From NCBI GenBank assembly GCA_036266155.1, contig DATANR010000314.1:1-28759 (forward strand): 28,759 bases of DNA, given 5' to 3'. Of the stretch, positions 14,734 through 22,287 are shown piece after piece. How positions within the stretch are numbered: position 1 is the stretch's first letter; each line of letters begins with the position of its first letter. This DNA comes from SIAJ01 sp036266155. Lineage in GTDB: Bacteria; Planctomycetota; Planctomycetia; Gemmatales; Gemmataceae. The notes below the pieces were generated by a model. It was given only the letters and a program-made list of their open reading frames with translations. It ran no database searches and had not been told where the DNA came from. Position numbers and translations under genes: made by a program.

Positions 14734-17427
14734 ATGCGTTTTGCTTTACCGATTGTGCTGGCTATCACCGTCGTTGTTGGCGCTGCCGAGCCGCGTCGCG
14801 CCGGGCCGGATTGGTGGTCGCTGCAACCGATCAAGAAGCCGATCCCGCCAACGCTAACGGATTTGCCGACCGATGCGAATGCGATCGACGCGTTTATTCG
14901 CGAGCGCCTTCGAGCTGTCGGCCTGCCGCCGACACAACCGGCCCATCGCCTCACGTTGATCCGCCGCGTCACATTCGACCTGACCGGCCTGCCGCCGATG
15001 CTTACGGAGATCGACGACTTCCTCGCGGATCAATCGCCCAGTGCTTACGAGAAAGTCGTTGACCGCCTGATTGCTTCGCCAGCGTACGGCGAACGCTGGG
15101 CACGCCACTGGCTCGACATTGTGCGCTATGCCGAAAGTCACGGTTTCGAGTACGATCGGCTCCGTGATAACGCTTGGCGCTACCGCGACTACGTGGTTCG
15201 CCACCTTAATGCGGACAACCCTTACAGCCGCTTCGTCCGCGAACAGATCGCCGGCGACGCACTGCCCGACGCGACGCGCGAGTCGGTCATCGCGACCGGC
15301 ATGCTCGTCGCCGGGCCTTACGATCAAGCGGGCATGAGTTCGGTCAGCCCGATCGTCAAAGGCAAGGCCCGCGAGGACGAGCTGGAAGACATGCTCGCCA
15401 CCGTTGGGCAAACGTTTCTCGGCGCGACGCTCAATTGCGCCCGCTGTCACGATCACAAGTTCGATCCGTATACAGCTAAGGACTACTACCGCTTCAAGGC
15501 CGTCTTCGACGGCGTCATCCCCGGTGATCGGCCGACAACCCCGCCGGCAGAATTGAAGAATCGACAGGCGACGATCGATCGATTGCAACGTCAGGCCGCA
15601 GAAGCACGAACAAAGATTGCCGCGATCGAGGCTCGCGCTCGGGCACGGATCCTCAAGAACCGCAAGCCGCCGGCGCTTGAAGAGGCGCTCGTCAACCCGA
15701 TCGCCCGCTGGTCGTTCGATACGGACGGCCGCGATTCGATTGGCAATCTGCACGCGGAATTGAAAGGCGGCGCCAAGATCGCGGGCGGTCGACTTATCGT
15801 CGACGGCAAACAAGCCTTCGCCGCGACGCCGGCGTTGCCCCGTGAACTGAGCGCGAAGACGCTCGAAGCCTGGGTCGCGCTGCCGACGCTGCAACAAGGC
15901 GGTGGCGGGGTCATCAGCGTTCAGACTCTCGATGGCCGTGCGTTCGATGCAATCGTCTTCGCCGAGCGCAAACCGCTGCGGTGGATGGCCGGCAGTGACG
16001 GCTACGTCCGCACCCGCGAGTTGAACGGGCCGGACGAGAACGCGAAGCCGAACGAATTGATCCACACGGCCATTTCTTACATGGCCGACGGGCGCATCGC
16101 GGTGTACCGCAACGGGAAGCCATATGGCGATTCATATGTTCCAGGCAAATCGACCACCCCGCTTGCGTATCGCGCCACGGATGCTCAAGTCATCTTTGGC
16201 CTGCGCCACACCGGCGGCGGCAATGCTTTTTTGAACGGCGCGATCGAGGAAGCCCGGCTTTACAACATCGCCCTCACGCCAGAGCAGGTGCTCACGTCGT
16301 ACCGGGCGGGCCTCGAACGCGTGTCGATGGACGAACTGCGAGCTGCGATGACCGCAGAAGAGCGTGCGAGCTCCGACGCGGCCAACATAGAGATCGATCG
16401 AGCCGAAAGCGAAGCAGCGGATTTGCGGAAGACGGCCGTCGCCTATGCAGCGAATCCGCGACAGCCCGGACCATCCTTTCTTTTGAAGCGCGGCGACATC
16501 GAGAAGCCCGGCGACAAAGTAACACCCGGCTCACCTGCCGTCGTCAAGGGTCCGCCGGCCATCGATCTGCTCGCCGACTCGACCGAAGGCGATCGCCGGC
16601 TCGCATTGGCCGAGTGGATCGTCCATCCGGACAACCCGCTGTCGTGGCGCGTGATTGTCAATCGCGTCTGGCAGCATCATTTCGGCGAGGGCCTTGTCCG
16701 CTCGCCGAACGATTTCGGCTTCAACGGCGAACGGCCGACGCACCCGGAGCTGCTCGACTGGCTCGCGTCCTGGTTCCGCGACTCCGGCGGGCAGTTGAAG
16801 CCACTGCACCGGCAAATCGTGACGTCCGCGACCTATCGCCAGGCATCGACGCCCAACGCCAAGGCTAGCGCCATCGATGCCGAAAACCGGCTCTTGTGGC
16901 GGTTCGCCCCGCAACGCCTGGAAGCGGAGGCCGTGCGTGACGCGATGCTCAGTGTAAGTAACAAGCTCAACCGCGAAGCCGGCGGCCCGAGCTTTCGGCC
17001 CTTCCGCATCGAGACCTTTAACTCCGCTTTCTACATTCCGTTCGATGAGGATCGGCCCGATCTGAATCGCCGTTCGATCTACCGCATGAATGTGACCTCG
17101 GCCCGCGATCCGGTGCTGGAAGTGCTCGATTGTCCAGACCCGAGCGTCAAGACGCCGCGGCGCAGCGTGACCACGACGCCATTGCAAGCGCTCACGATGA
17201 TGAACAATCCGTTCACGGAGCGCATGGCCCGCTCGTTTGCCGGCCGCGTGACGCGCGAAGCGGGCGACGATGCCGCGGACCAGGTCCTGCTCGCCTATAA
17301 GCTGGCGTTCGGAAGGAAGCCGACCGAGGTCGAGGCGATCCGAACGGCCAAAGTGGTTCGCGAATCCGGTCTCAAGGCTGTCTGCTGGGCATTGCTGAAC
17401 GCAAGCGAATTCGTTTATGTGAAGTGA
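14734..17427 (+). CDS. Planctomycete DUF1549 / LamG / DUF1553 secreted protein
   Basis: The 897-residue product has a short signal peptide. A DUF1549 (PSCyt2) domain follows from about residue 45, with RVTFDLTGLPP, the ERWARHWLDIVRYAESHGFE block, and a CARCH haem-c-type motif at about 235-239 followed by DHKFDPY. A LamG/concanavalin-like domain occupies about 322-522 (ARWSFD to NGAIEEARLYN). DUF1553 (PSD1) runs from about 624 to the end (NPLSWRVIVNRVWQHHFGEGL). The family is abundant in planctomycetes, and its role is proposed to be in extracellular polymer or redox chemistry but is not established. The usual DUF1501 partner gene is absent here. An in-frame GTG at 14722 is an alternative start. 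Confidence 0.93.
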   Translation: MRFALPIVLAITVVVGAAEPRRAGPDWWSLQPIKKPIPPTLTDLPTDANAIDAFIRERLRAVGLPPTQPAHRLTLIRRVTFDLTGLPPMLTEIDDFLADQSPSAYEKVVDRLIASPAYGERWARHWLDIVRYAESHGFEYDRLRDNAWRYRDYVVRHLNADNPYSRFVREQIAGDALPDATRESVIATGMLVAGPYDQAGMSSVSPIVKGKAREDELEDMLATVGQTFLGATLNCARCHDHKFDPYTAKDYYRFKAVFDGVIPGDRPTTPPAELKNRQATIDRLQRQAAEARTKIAAIEARARARILKNRKPPALEEALVNPIARWSFDTDGRDSIGNLHAELKGGAKIAGGRLIVDGKQAFAATPALPRELSAKTLEAWVALPTLQQGGGGVISVQTLDGRAFDAIVFAERKPLRWMAGSDGYVRTRELNGPDENAKPNELIHTAISYMADGRIAVYRNGKPYGDSYVPGKSTTPLAYRATDAQVIFGLRHTGGGNAFLNGAIEEARLYNIALTPEQVLTSYRAGLERVSMDELRAAMTAEERASSDAANIEIDRAESEAADLRKTAVAYAANPRQPGPSFLLKRGDIEKPGDKVTPGSPAVVKGPPAIDLLADSTEGDRRLALAEWIVHPDNPLSWRVIVNRVWQHHFGEGLVRSPNDFGFNGERPTHPELLDWLASWFRDSGGQLKPLHRQIVTSATYRQASTPNAKASAIDAENRLLWRFAPQRLEAEAVRDAMLSVSNKLNREAGGPSFRPFRIETFNSAFYIPFDEDRPDLNRRSIYRMNVTSARDPVLEVLDCPDPSVKTPRRSVTTTPLQALTMMNNPFTERMARSFAGRVTREAGDDAADQVLLAYKLAFGRKPTEVEAIRTAKVVRESGLKAVCWALLNASEFVYVK

Positions 17428-17430
17428 TGT

Positions 17431-17548
17431 ATAGCGGGCGTAACCCACCGTCGCCACAAACTGCCAGCTTGTGGTATTTGAACTTTCTGGACCTCGCCAA
17501 TTATCCTGAGACGTCGTCGATTCCACAAGCTGGCAGCTTGTGGCTACG
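17431..17548 (-). repeat. Dispersed palindromic repeat, copy A (inverted relative to 18530-18608)
   Basis: Read on the minus strand this runs CGTAGCCACAAGCTGCCAGC, a 50-60 base loop, then CACAAGCTGGCAG and a tail ACGGTGGGTTACGCCCGCTA. The same ends occur in the copy at 18530-18608 in the opposite orientation. The core CCACAAGCTGGCAG / CTGCCAGCTTGTGG forms a hairpin. It lies between the DUF1553 gene and the DHS-like gene and starts three bases after the DUF1553 stop. Confidence 0.75.
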
Positions 17549-17574
17549 ATGGCCCGCGGCCATAAACTCTCCAC

Positions 17575-18534
17575 ATGCCGTTCCCGCAGTTCAACCGTTC
17601 GCGTCTCCGCCTCCAACCTCTTGGCCAGCGCCAACACGATCTCACGCTGGGCGACTTGCTGTCTCTCGACGCGCCGGCAACCTTTGCGAACCCCGCATTG
17701 CCGGTTCTCGCCGAACGCCTCGTCGCCGCGAAGCGAACAGGGGCCGCTCGCATGCTCGTGATGGGGGCGCACGTCCTGCGGGCCGGCGTGCAGCGGCATT
17801 TGATTGACCTAATGGAACGCGGCCTCATCGATCACCTAGCGGTCAACGGTGCCGGGCCGATCCACGACTGGGAGTTCGCGCTGATTGGTGCGACGACGGA
17901 GAGCGTCGCCCGCTATGTCCGCACGGGTGAGTTCGGCCTGTGGAACGAGACGGGACGCCTGAATGACGTCATCGCGGCCGGCGTCACACAGGGGACGGGG
18001 CTCGGCGAAGCCATCGGCAAAACGATCGCCGAGGGGTCGTTCCCGCACAAAGACGTCAGCGTGCTGGCCGCGGCTTATCGACTTGGGGTGCCCCTCACCG
18101 TCCACATTGGCATCGGCTACGACATCATTCACGAGCACCCGAACTGCAACGGGGCGGCGCTGGGACAGGCGAGTTACACCGACTTTCTGATTTTCGCGCA
18201 AACTTGCACTCGGCTCGAAGGCGGCGTGATGCTTAACTTCGGCTCGGCCGTGATGGGGCCAGAAGTCTATTTGAAGGCATTGACCATGGCCCGCAACCTG
18301 GCTCACCAGGACGGCAAGCAGATCGCCCGCTTCACGACAGCAGTCTTCGACCTGATCCCGCTCGACGGCGACACGCGCAAACAGGCGCCGAAGACGGACC
18401 CACGCTATTATTATCGCCCGTGGAAAACGATCCTGGTCCGCACCGTCGCCGACGGCGGCGAGAGTTTTTATGTGGCTGGGGATCACCGCGAGACGGTGCC
18501 GGCCCTGCATCGAGAAGCAATTCGACTTTCGTAG
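17575..18534 (+). CDS. Deoxyhypusine-synthase-like protein, function unknown
   Basis: The 319-residue product resembles the DHS superfamily: LVMGAHVLRAGVQRHLIDLM, then VNGAGPIHDWEFALIGATTE, HKDVSVLAAAYRLGVPLTVH, and a C-terminal Gly-rich LEGGVMLNFGSAVMGPEV with PEVYLKAL. In true DHS these regions form an NAD-binding Rossmann-like fold acting on eIF5A; bacteria generally lack eIF5A, so bacterial relatives have other roles (for example spermidine metabolism) or unknown ones. The catalytic lysine of DHS is not obvious. No ribosome binding site is visible before 17575. The stop codon TAG lies inside the first bases of the downstream repeat. The gene is framed by inverted copies of that repeat. 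Family assignment is moderate. Confidence 0.55.
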   Translation: MPFPQFNRSRLRLQPLGQRQHDLTLGDLLSLDAPATFANPALPVLAERLVAAKRTGAARMLVMGAHVLRAGVQRHLIDLMERGLIDHLAVNGAGPIHDWEFALIGATTESVARYVRTGEFGLWNETGRLNDVIAAGVTQGTGLGEAIGKTIAEGSFPHKDVSVLAAAYRLGVPLTVHIGIGYDIIHEHPNCNGAALGQASYTDFLIFAQTCTRLEGGVMLNFGSAVMGPEVYLKALTMARNLAHQDGKQIARFTTAVFDLIPLDGDTRKQAPKTDPRYYYRPWKTILVRTVADGGESFYVAGDHRETVPALHREAIRLS

Positions 18535-18608
18535 CCACAAGCTGCCAGCATGTGGAATGTGGAACACAAGCTGGCAGCTTGTGTCTACGGTGGGCTGCGC
18601 CCGCTACA
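18530..18608 (+). repeat. Dispersed palindromic repeat, copy B
   Basis: This runs CGTAGCCACAAGCTGCCAGC, a short loop, CACAAGCTGGCAGCTTGTG, then TACGGTGGGCTGCGCCCGCTA. It matches copy A at 17431-17548 in inverted orientation, with a much shorter loop. Its first bases supply the stop codon of the DHS-like gene at 18532-18534. Confidence 0.75.
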
Positions 18609-18655
18609 ATACGCCCCATCCCGCCTTGATGTCCCGCCTCCGAGGAACTCTCCCC

Positions 18656-19750
18656 ATGACCCGTGCTCTGTTGACACTTCCCATCGTCGGACTCTGCTGC
18701 ACTGTCGCTTTTGGTCAGGCCCCAGTCGAGATCAAAGCCCACACGGCGTTGATCCACTCGGTCGCGTTCAGCCCGGACGGCAAGTGGTTCGCCACGGCCG
18801 GGTTCGACAAGACGGCCAAGCTGTTCGAGTACAGCAACGGCGCGCTCAAAGAAGCCAAGGTGCTCTCGGGGCACACGGAGCCGGTTTACTGCGTTGCCTT
18901 CAGCCCGGATAGCAAGACGCTCGCGACCAGCAGCCTCGACAAGACGATCCGTCTCTGGAATGTCGCCGACGGCAAGCCGGGGCCGGAGATCAAGGGGCAC
19001 ACGGACATCGTCGACGTGATCGCCTGGAGCCCGGACGGCAAGCAAATTGCTTCGGGGTCCGGTTCGCAGGACAAGACGGTTCGCCTCTGGAATCCGGCGG
19101 ATGGCAAGGAAGTCAAGAACCTCGGCGCCCATGCCGGTTCGGTCTACGCCCTGGCCTATTCGCCGGATGGCAAAGTGCTTGTCACCTCTGGCGGCGACAA
19201 CATTATCAAGGTTTGGGACGTGGCGGGACAAAAGCTCACCACCGAATTGAAGGGCCATGAGCTCGGCGTGACTGGCGTCGTGTTCGCTGGCGACAATAAG
19301 ACGCTCGTCTCGATCAGCCAGGACCGCACCATCCGCGTTTGGGACATCACCATCGCGCCGCCGCAACCGCCCAAGAAGGAAGAACCCAAGAAAGAGGAGC
19401 CGAAAAAGGAACCGGCGAAGAAAGAGGAGCCCAAGAAGGAAGAACCCAAGAAAGAGATGACCAAGAAGGACGAGCCCAAGAAAGACCCGACGCCCGTCAA
19501 GGATCCCCGTGAGTTGAAGTCCTTCGGCCCGACGCCGGACGATCTGTATGGCGTGAGCTATTCGAAAGACACCAAGACAATCGCCACGGCGGGCTACGCG
19601 GGCAACCTGAGCGTCTGGAACCTGACCGATCCGAAGCCGACCTTCACGACGAAGATCAAGGACGTGACCTACTGCATCGCCTTTGCGCCGGACGGCAAGA
19701 CAATCGCGGCAGGACACGAGAAGGGTGAAGTGACGGTGACGAAGCGTTGA
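18656..19750 (+). CDS. Secreted WD40 beta-propeller protein
   Basis: The 364-residue product has a signal peptide (MTRALLTLPIVGLCCTVAFG) and seven WD40 blades. Five are contiguous, with typical GH...V..VAFSPDGK.....S.D.T...W units ending KLFEY, RLWNV, RLWNP, KVWDV and RVWDI. A Lys/Glu/Pro-rich linker of about 45 residues follows (about 238-282), then two more blades (SVWNL and a final one). The linker thus interrupts the ring between blades 5 and 6. GAGGA nine bases upstream supports the start at 18656. Such propellers scaffold protein contacts; the exported form and partner are unknown. A hairpin follows the stop. Confidence 0.9.
   Translation: MTRALLTLPIVGLCCTVAFGQAPVEIKAHTALIHSVAFSPDGKWFATAGFDKTAKLFEYSNGALKEAKVLSGHTEPVYCVAFSPDSKTLATSSLDKTIRLWNVADGKPGPEIKGHTDIVDVIAWSPDGKQIASGSGSQDKTVRLWNPADGKEVKNLGAHAGSVYALAYSPDGKVLVTSGGDNIIKVWDVAGQKLTTELKGHELGVTGVVFAGDNKTLVSISQDRTIRVWDITIAPPQPPKKEEPKKEEPKKEPAKKEEPKKEEPKKEMTKKDEPKKDPTPVKDPRELKSFGPTPDDLYGVSYSKDTKTIATAGYAGNLSVWNLTDPKPTFTTKIKDVTYCIAFAPDGKTIAAGHEKGEVTVTKR
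19370..19490 (+). repeat. Coding tandem repeat encoding the Lys/Glu/Pro linker
   Basis: The DNA repeats with a 60-base period: a unit beginning CCCAAGAAGGAAGAACCCAA starts at 19370 and again at 19430, with shorter AAGAAAGAGGAG sub-units within. It encodes KKEEPKKEEPKKEP-type residues inside the WD40 protein and is likely to vary in copy number by slippage. Confidence 0.7.
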
Positions 19751-19755
19751 TGCAA

Positions 19756-19802
19756 GAGCCCGAAGCGCAAGCGAGGTTGATCCTCGCTCGCACTTCGGGC
19801 TC
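19756..19802. terminator. Palindromic repeat between convergent genes
   Basis: Arms of 21 bases (19756-19776 and 19782-19802) match as reverse complements with two mismatches around a 5-base loop; they contain GAGCCCGAAG and CTTCGGGCTC. It lies six bases after the WD40 stop and before the stop of the minus-strand lipoprotein gene. It is well placed as a bidirectional terminator, and is probably also a dispersed repeat. Confidence 0.7.
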
Positions 19803-19810
19803 GACGACTC

Positions 19811-20617
19811 CTAGCGACCCTTCTCGATCAGTCGAACCGTCGTCACTCGATATGGCGGATAGGCCGTGTTGTCGGAGCCGTTCCGCGGCGCGAGCAGTTC
19901 GCCTTCCAGATAAACCACATCGCCGCTGTCGAAGCCCGCAAGGTTTTCGCTCGCCAACAGGCGTACTTTGCCGCCCCAGGGGTCGTCGGTGCCGGCATCG
20001 GCAAAGCGGATCGTCCATGTGCCGCCGCGTTGATGCTTGTCGAGAACGCCCGCGATCCAGCGATAATCTGGACCGTGGCCGAACTTCTCGCCGGCTGGCA
20101 ACGGCGGCGTTGACTTCACTTCTTCGAGGGGCGGCTTCGCTGTCTGCGGAGGCGCCGGAGGCGCCGGCAATGGAATGATCGGCGCCGGCGCAAACCCATC
20201 GGGACCGGCCGGCGGACGTGGCGCTTCGATCAAGAGCGGTTTGATCACGGGCCGGGCGGATGGGTCGAATTGTTCACGCGGCATCGGGCCCGTCACCGGT
20301 TGACCGCTGAGCGGCGGCTTCACATCCGGCGGTGGGACGATCTTCAGTTCGTCAGGGCCAAAACTGGGCAAATGCGTTTCCGGCCAGCGGACATCCGGTA
20401 TTTTGGTTGTTGGCGTTGGCTTGGAAGTCTTTGTGGAAAGCTGGGCGCCTTGCGGCGACGTCATCGGAGGTAGTTCAACCAACTTAGGTGGCAGGGCCGA
20501 CGTGTCACCCGGAAGCAATGGCGTGACGAGACTTGGCGGTGTTGGATGCGAACGACAGCCGAGCGCGAGGATCAGGCCCCCGAGCGTGAGCAGTCGAACA
20601 GACCACATCCGGATCAT
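19811..20617 (-). CDS. Putative lipoprotein with Pro-rich linker and possible C-terminal OB-fold domain
   Basis: The 268-residue product starts with a hydrophobic segment ending in ALGC (Cys21), a lipobox-like signal for lipidation. Residues from about 22 to 180 are rich in Pro, Thr and Lys with no fold evident. The last 90 residues (DYRWIAGVLDKHQRGGTWTIRF, then GGKVRLLASE and GDVVYLEGELL) have alternating beta strands and the GD.V.LEGEL pattern of OB-fold domains; this is a resemblance, not a firm match. GAGGG seven bases upstream decides the start at 20617, although the frame is open to 20809. It lies 88 bases after the RsmA stop on the same strand, so co-transcription is possible. Confidence 0.65.
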   Translation of the reverse strand: MIRMWSVRLLTLGGLILALGCRSHPTPPSLVTPLLPGDTSALPPKLVELPPMTSPQGAQLSTKTSKPTPTTKIPDVRWPETHLPSFGPDELKIVPPPDVKPPLSGQPVTGPMPREQFDPSARPVIKPLLIEAPRPPAGPDGFAPAPIIPLPAPPAPPQTAKPPLEEVKSTPPLPAGEKFGHGPDYRWIAGVLDKHQRGGTWTIRFADAGTDDPWGGKVRLLASENLAGFDSGDVVYLEGELLAPRNGSDNTAYPPYRVTTVRLIEKGR

Positions 20618-20705
20618 GGCAAAATCCCTCTTCCGTCTTGATCGGTTGGGGGATGGGGGAAACTTGAACGGAAGTAGCGATAATGCGGGCGAATTGGAAG
20701 GTCGA

Positions 20706-21611
20706 TCAGTTCGCGAACGCGGCCCACAGCTTGAGGTGATCTTCCACCGACAACGACTCGGCACGCGCTGACCCGTCGACGGCAATTGCCGCGAGACGAG
20801 CATCGACATCTGCCTTCTCGCGTCGCCCGCCGGGCCAGCCGCTTAAAGCGCCACGCAAGTTCTTTCGCCGTTGCGTGTACAGGTCACGCAAAAAGGCCCG
20901 CCACTTGACCCGGTCGGAGACGCGCTTCGCCTTCTCGGCGTTCGGCTTGATCATCACGATCGCCGAGTCGACGGCAGGCTGCGGCCAAAAGTTAGTCGGG
21001 GCGATCTGCCGCACGATCGACGTGTCAGCGACCGATTGCAACAACACGGCCAGGGCCCCGAAGTCCTTCGTGCCCGGCACAGCTACCATGCGCTCGGCCA
21101 GTTCCGACTGGATCATGACCACCATGCGTTCAATCGGCTGACCCGAAATGATCAGGTTGGCGATCAACGGTGTGGCGATGGAATATGGGAGATTGGCGAC
21201 GAGCTTGCGTCGAGTGAGGCTGCGCTCCGCAGCGAGTGCATTCCAGCCAGCGATCACTTCGGGATTGAGCACATTCTTGCCCGCCAATGCGTCGCCTTTA
21301 CATTGTCGAACGTTGGACCACGCAGCCAGAAGTTGGCGGGCCATTTCGAAGAATTCGGGATCGAGTTCGACCGTGAACACGCCACCCGCGACGTCAGCCA
21401 TGCGCGTTGTGAGGCTGCCGGTGCCCGTGCCGACTTCGAGGACGCAGTCTTCCTTGGTCAACTCGGCAGTCCGCACGACCAGATCGATGAGATTGAGATC
21501 GATGAGGAAGTTCTGTCCCATCTTGTTCTTGGGGATCAGCCCGCGCGATTGGAGAAGGCCCTTGATGTACGAAAGGGTTTGACGCGGAGACGGATTCGGT
21601 TGATCGGCCAC
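20706..21611 (-). CDS. rsmA: 16S rRNA (adenine1518-N6/adenine1519-N6)-dimethyltransferase RsmA/KsgA
   Basis: RsmA dimethylates two adjacent adenines near the 3' end of 16S rRNA using SAM, late in 30S assembly. The 301-residue product has the KNKMGQNFLID start pattern, SAM-binding VLEVGTGTGSLT (residues 57-68), an acidic TVELDPEF after strand 2, and the catalytic NLPY at 140-143. The C-terminal helical domain includes FWPQPAVDSAIV and YTQRRKNLRGAL. The start is GTG at 21611, immediately after the ribE TAA with no spacing; AGGAAAG just before it, inside ribE, is the ribosome binding site, so the two genes are probably translationally coupled. Confidence 0.95.
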   Translation of the reverse strand: MADQPNPSPRQTLSYIKGLLQSRGLIPKNKMGQNFLIDLNLIDLVVRTAELTKEDCVLEVGTGTGSLTTRMADVAGGVFTVELDPEFFEMARQLLAAWSNVRQCKGDALAGKNVLNPEVIAGWNALAAERSLTRRKLVANLPYSIATPLIANLIISGQPIERMVVMIQSELAERMVAVPGTKDFGALAVLLQSVADTSIVRQIAPTNFWPQPAVDSAIVMIKPNAEKAKRVSDRVKWRAFLRDLYTQRRKNLRGALSGWPGGRREKADVDARLAAIAVDGSARAESLSVEDHLKLWAAFAN

Positions 21612-22196
21612 TTACTTTCCTAACAGCTTGGCGACGTGCTTCGCGAGCATGTCCGCTTCGAGGTTTACCGCGTCGCCGACGCCTTTGAACCCAAGCGTCG
21701 TCATTGCCTGCGTGTGCGGAATCAGCATGATGCTGAAGCGTTCGGCTTCCACATTCACGAGCGTCAAGCTCACGCCGTCGACGGCAATGCTGCCTTTCGG
21801 GACCAAAAGCCCCGTCAATTCGGGAGGGCAGCGGAACCAGACGTCTTCCCAATCGCCATTGCGAATCCGGACGTCGATGATGCCGACGGCGTCGACGTGG
21901 CCCTGCACGAAATGGCCGCCTAGCCGATCGCCCACTTTCAGTGAGCGTTCGAGATTCACCTGGTCGCCGGCTTTGAGCATGCCCAGGTTCGTCTTGAGCA
22001 GCGTCTCGGGACCGACTTCGAACGTCAACTCGTCAGCGCGGATCTCGACGACGGTCAGGCAAGCACCATTGACGGCGACGCTCTCACCGAGCACCAGTTG
22101 CGGGCTCATTGCATCGGCGATAGTCAAGCGCCGGCCAGCGCCGGTTTCTTCGGTGCCAGTGACGGTTCCAAGCGATTCGACAAGTCCAGTGAACAT
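21612..22196 (-). CDS. ribE: Riboflavin synthase alpha chain
   Basis: Riboflavin synthase dismutates two 6,7-dimethyl-8-ribityllumazine molecules to riboflavin and a pyrimidinedione. The 194-residue product has the classic N-terminus MFTGLVESLG and two tandem lumazine-binding repeats: GESVAVNGACLTVV in the first, and HFVQGHVDAVG, then GSIAVDGVSLTLV, in the second. Length fits the family (about 200). It is the first gene of a ribE-rsmA pair, ending directly against the rsmA GTG. Upstream is a palindromic repeat and then the ahcY stop, so a promoter would have to lie in the 91-base gap or transcription comes from ahcY. Confidence 0.96.
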   Translation of the reverse strand: MFTGLVESLGTVTGTEETGAGRRLTIADAMSPQLVLGESVAVNGACLTVVEIRADELTFEVGPETLLKTNLGMLKAGDQVNLERSLKVGDRLGGHFVQGHVDAVGIIDVRIRNGDWEDVWFRCPPELTGLLVPKGSIAVDGVSLTLVNVEAERFSIMLIPHTQAMTTLGFKGVGDAVNLEADMLAKHVAKLLGK

Positions 22197-22210
22197 TGCA
22201 GATGATCAAA

Positions 22211-22277
22211 GGCGAGCGGAGCGGCGTAAGCCGCCCGATGATGTCAAAATCGGGCCGCTTACGCCGCTCCGCTCGCC
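22211..22277. repeat. Dispersed palindromic repeat, copy 2 (near-perfect)
   Basis: Arms of 29 bases (22211-22239 and 22249-22277) are reverse complements with one mismatch and a 9-base loop. The arms start GGCGAGCGGAGCGGCGTAAG. It is related to the degenerate palindrome at 9424-9490. It fills most of the gap between ahcY and ribE, both on the minus strand, where it could attenuate or terminate. Confidence 0.8.
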
Positions 22278-22287
22278 AAATCAAAAA

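Noticed and set aside
16531..17799. 422-codon open frame on the minus strand
   Set aside because: Antisense to the DUF1553 domain and crossing a dispersed repeat; no domain recognised.
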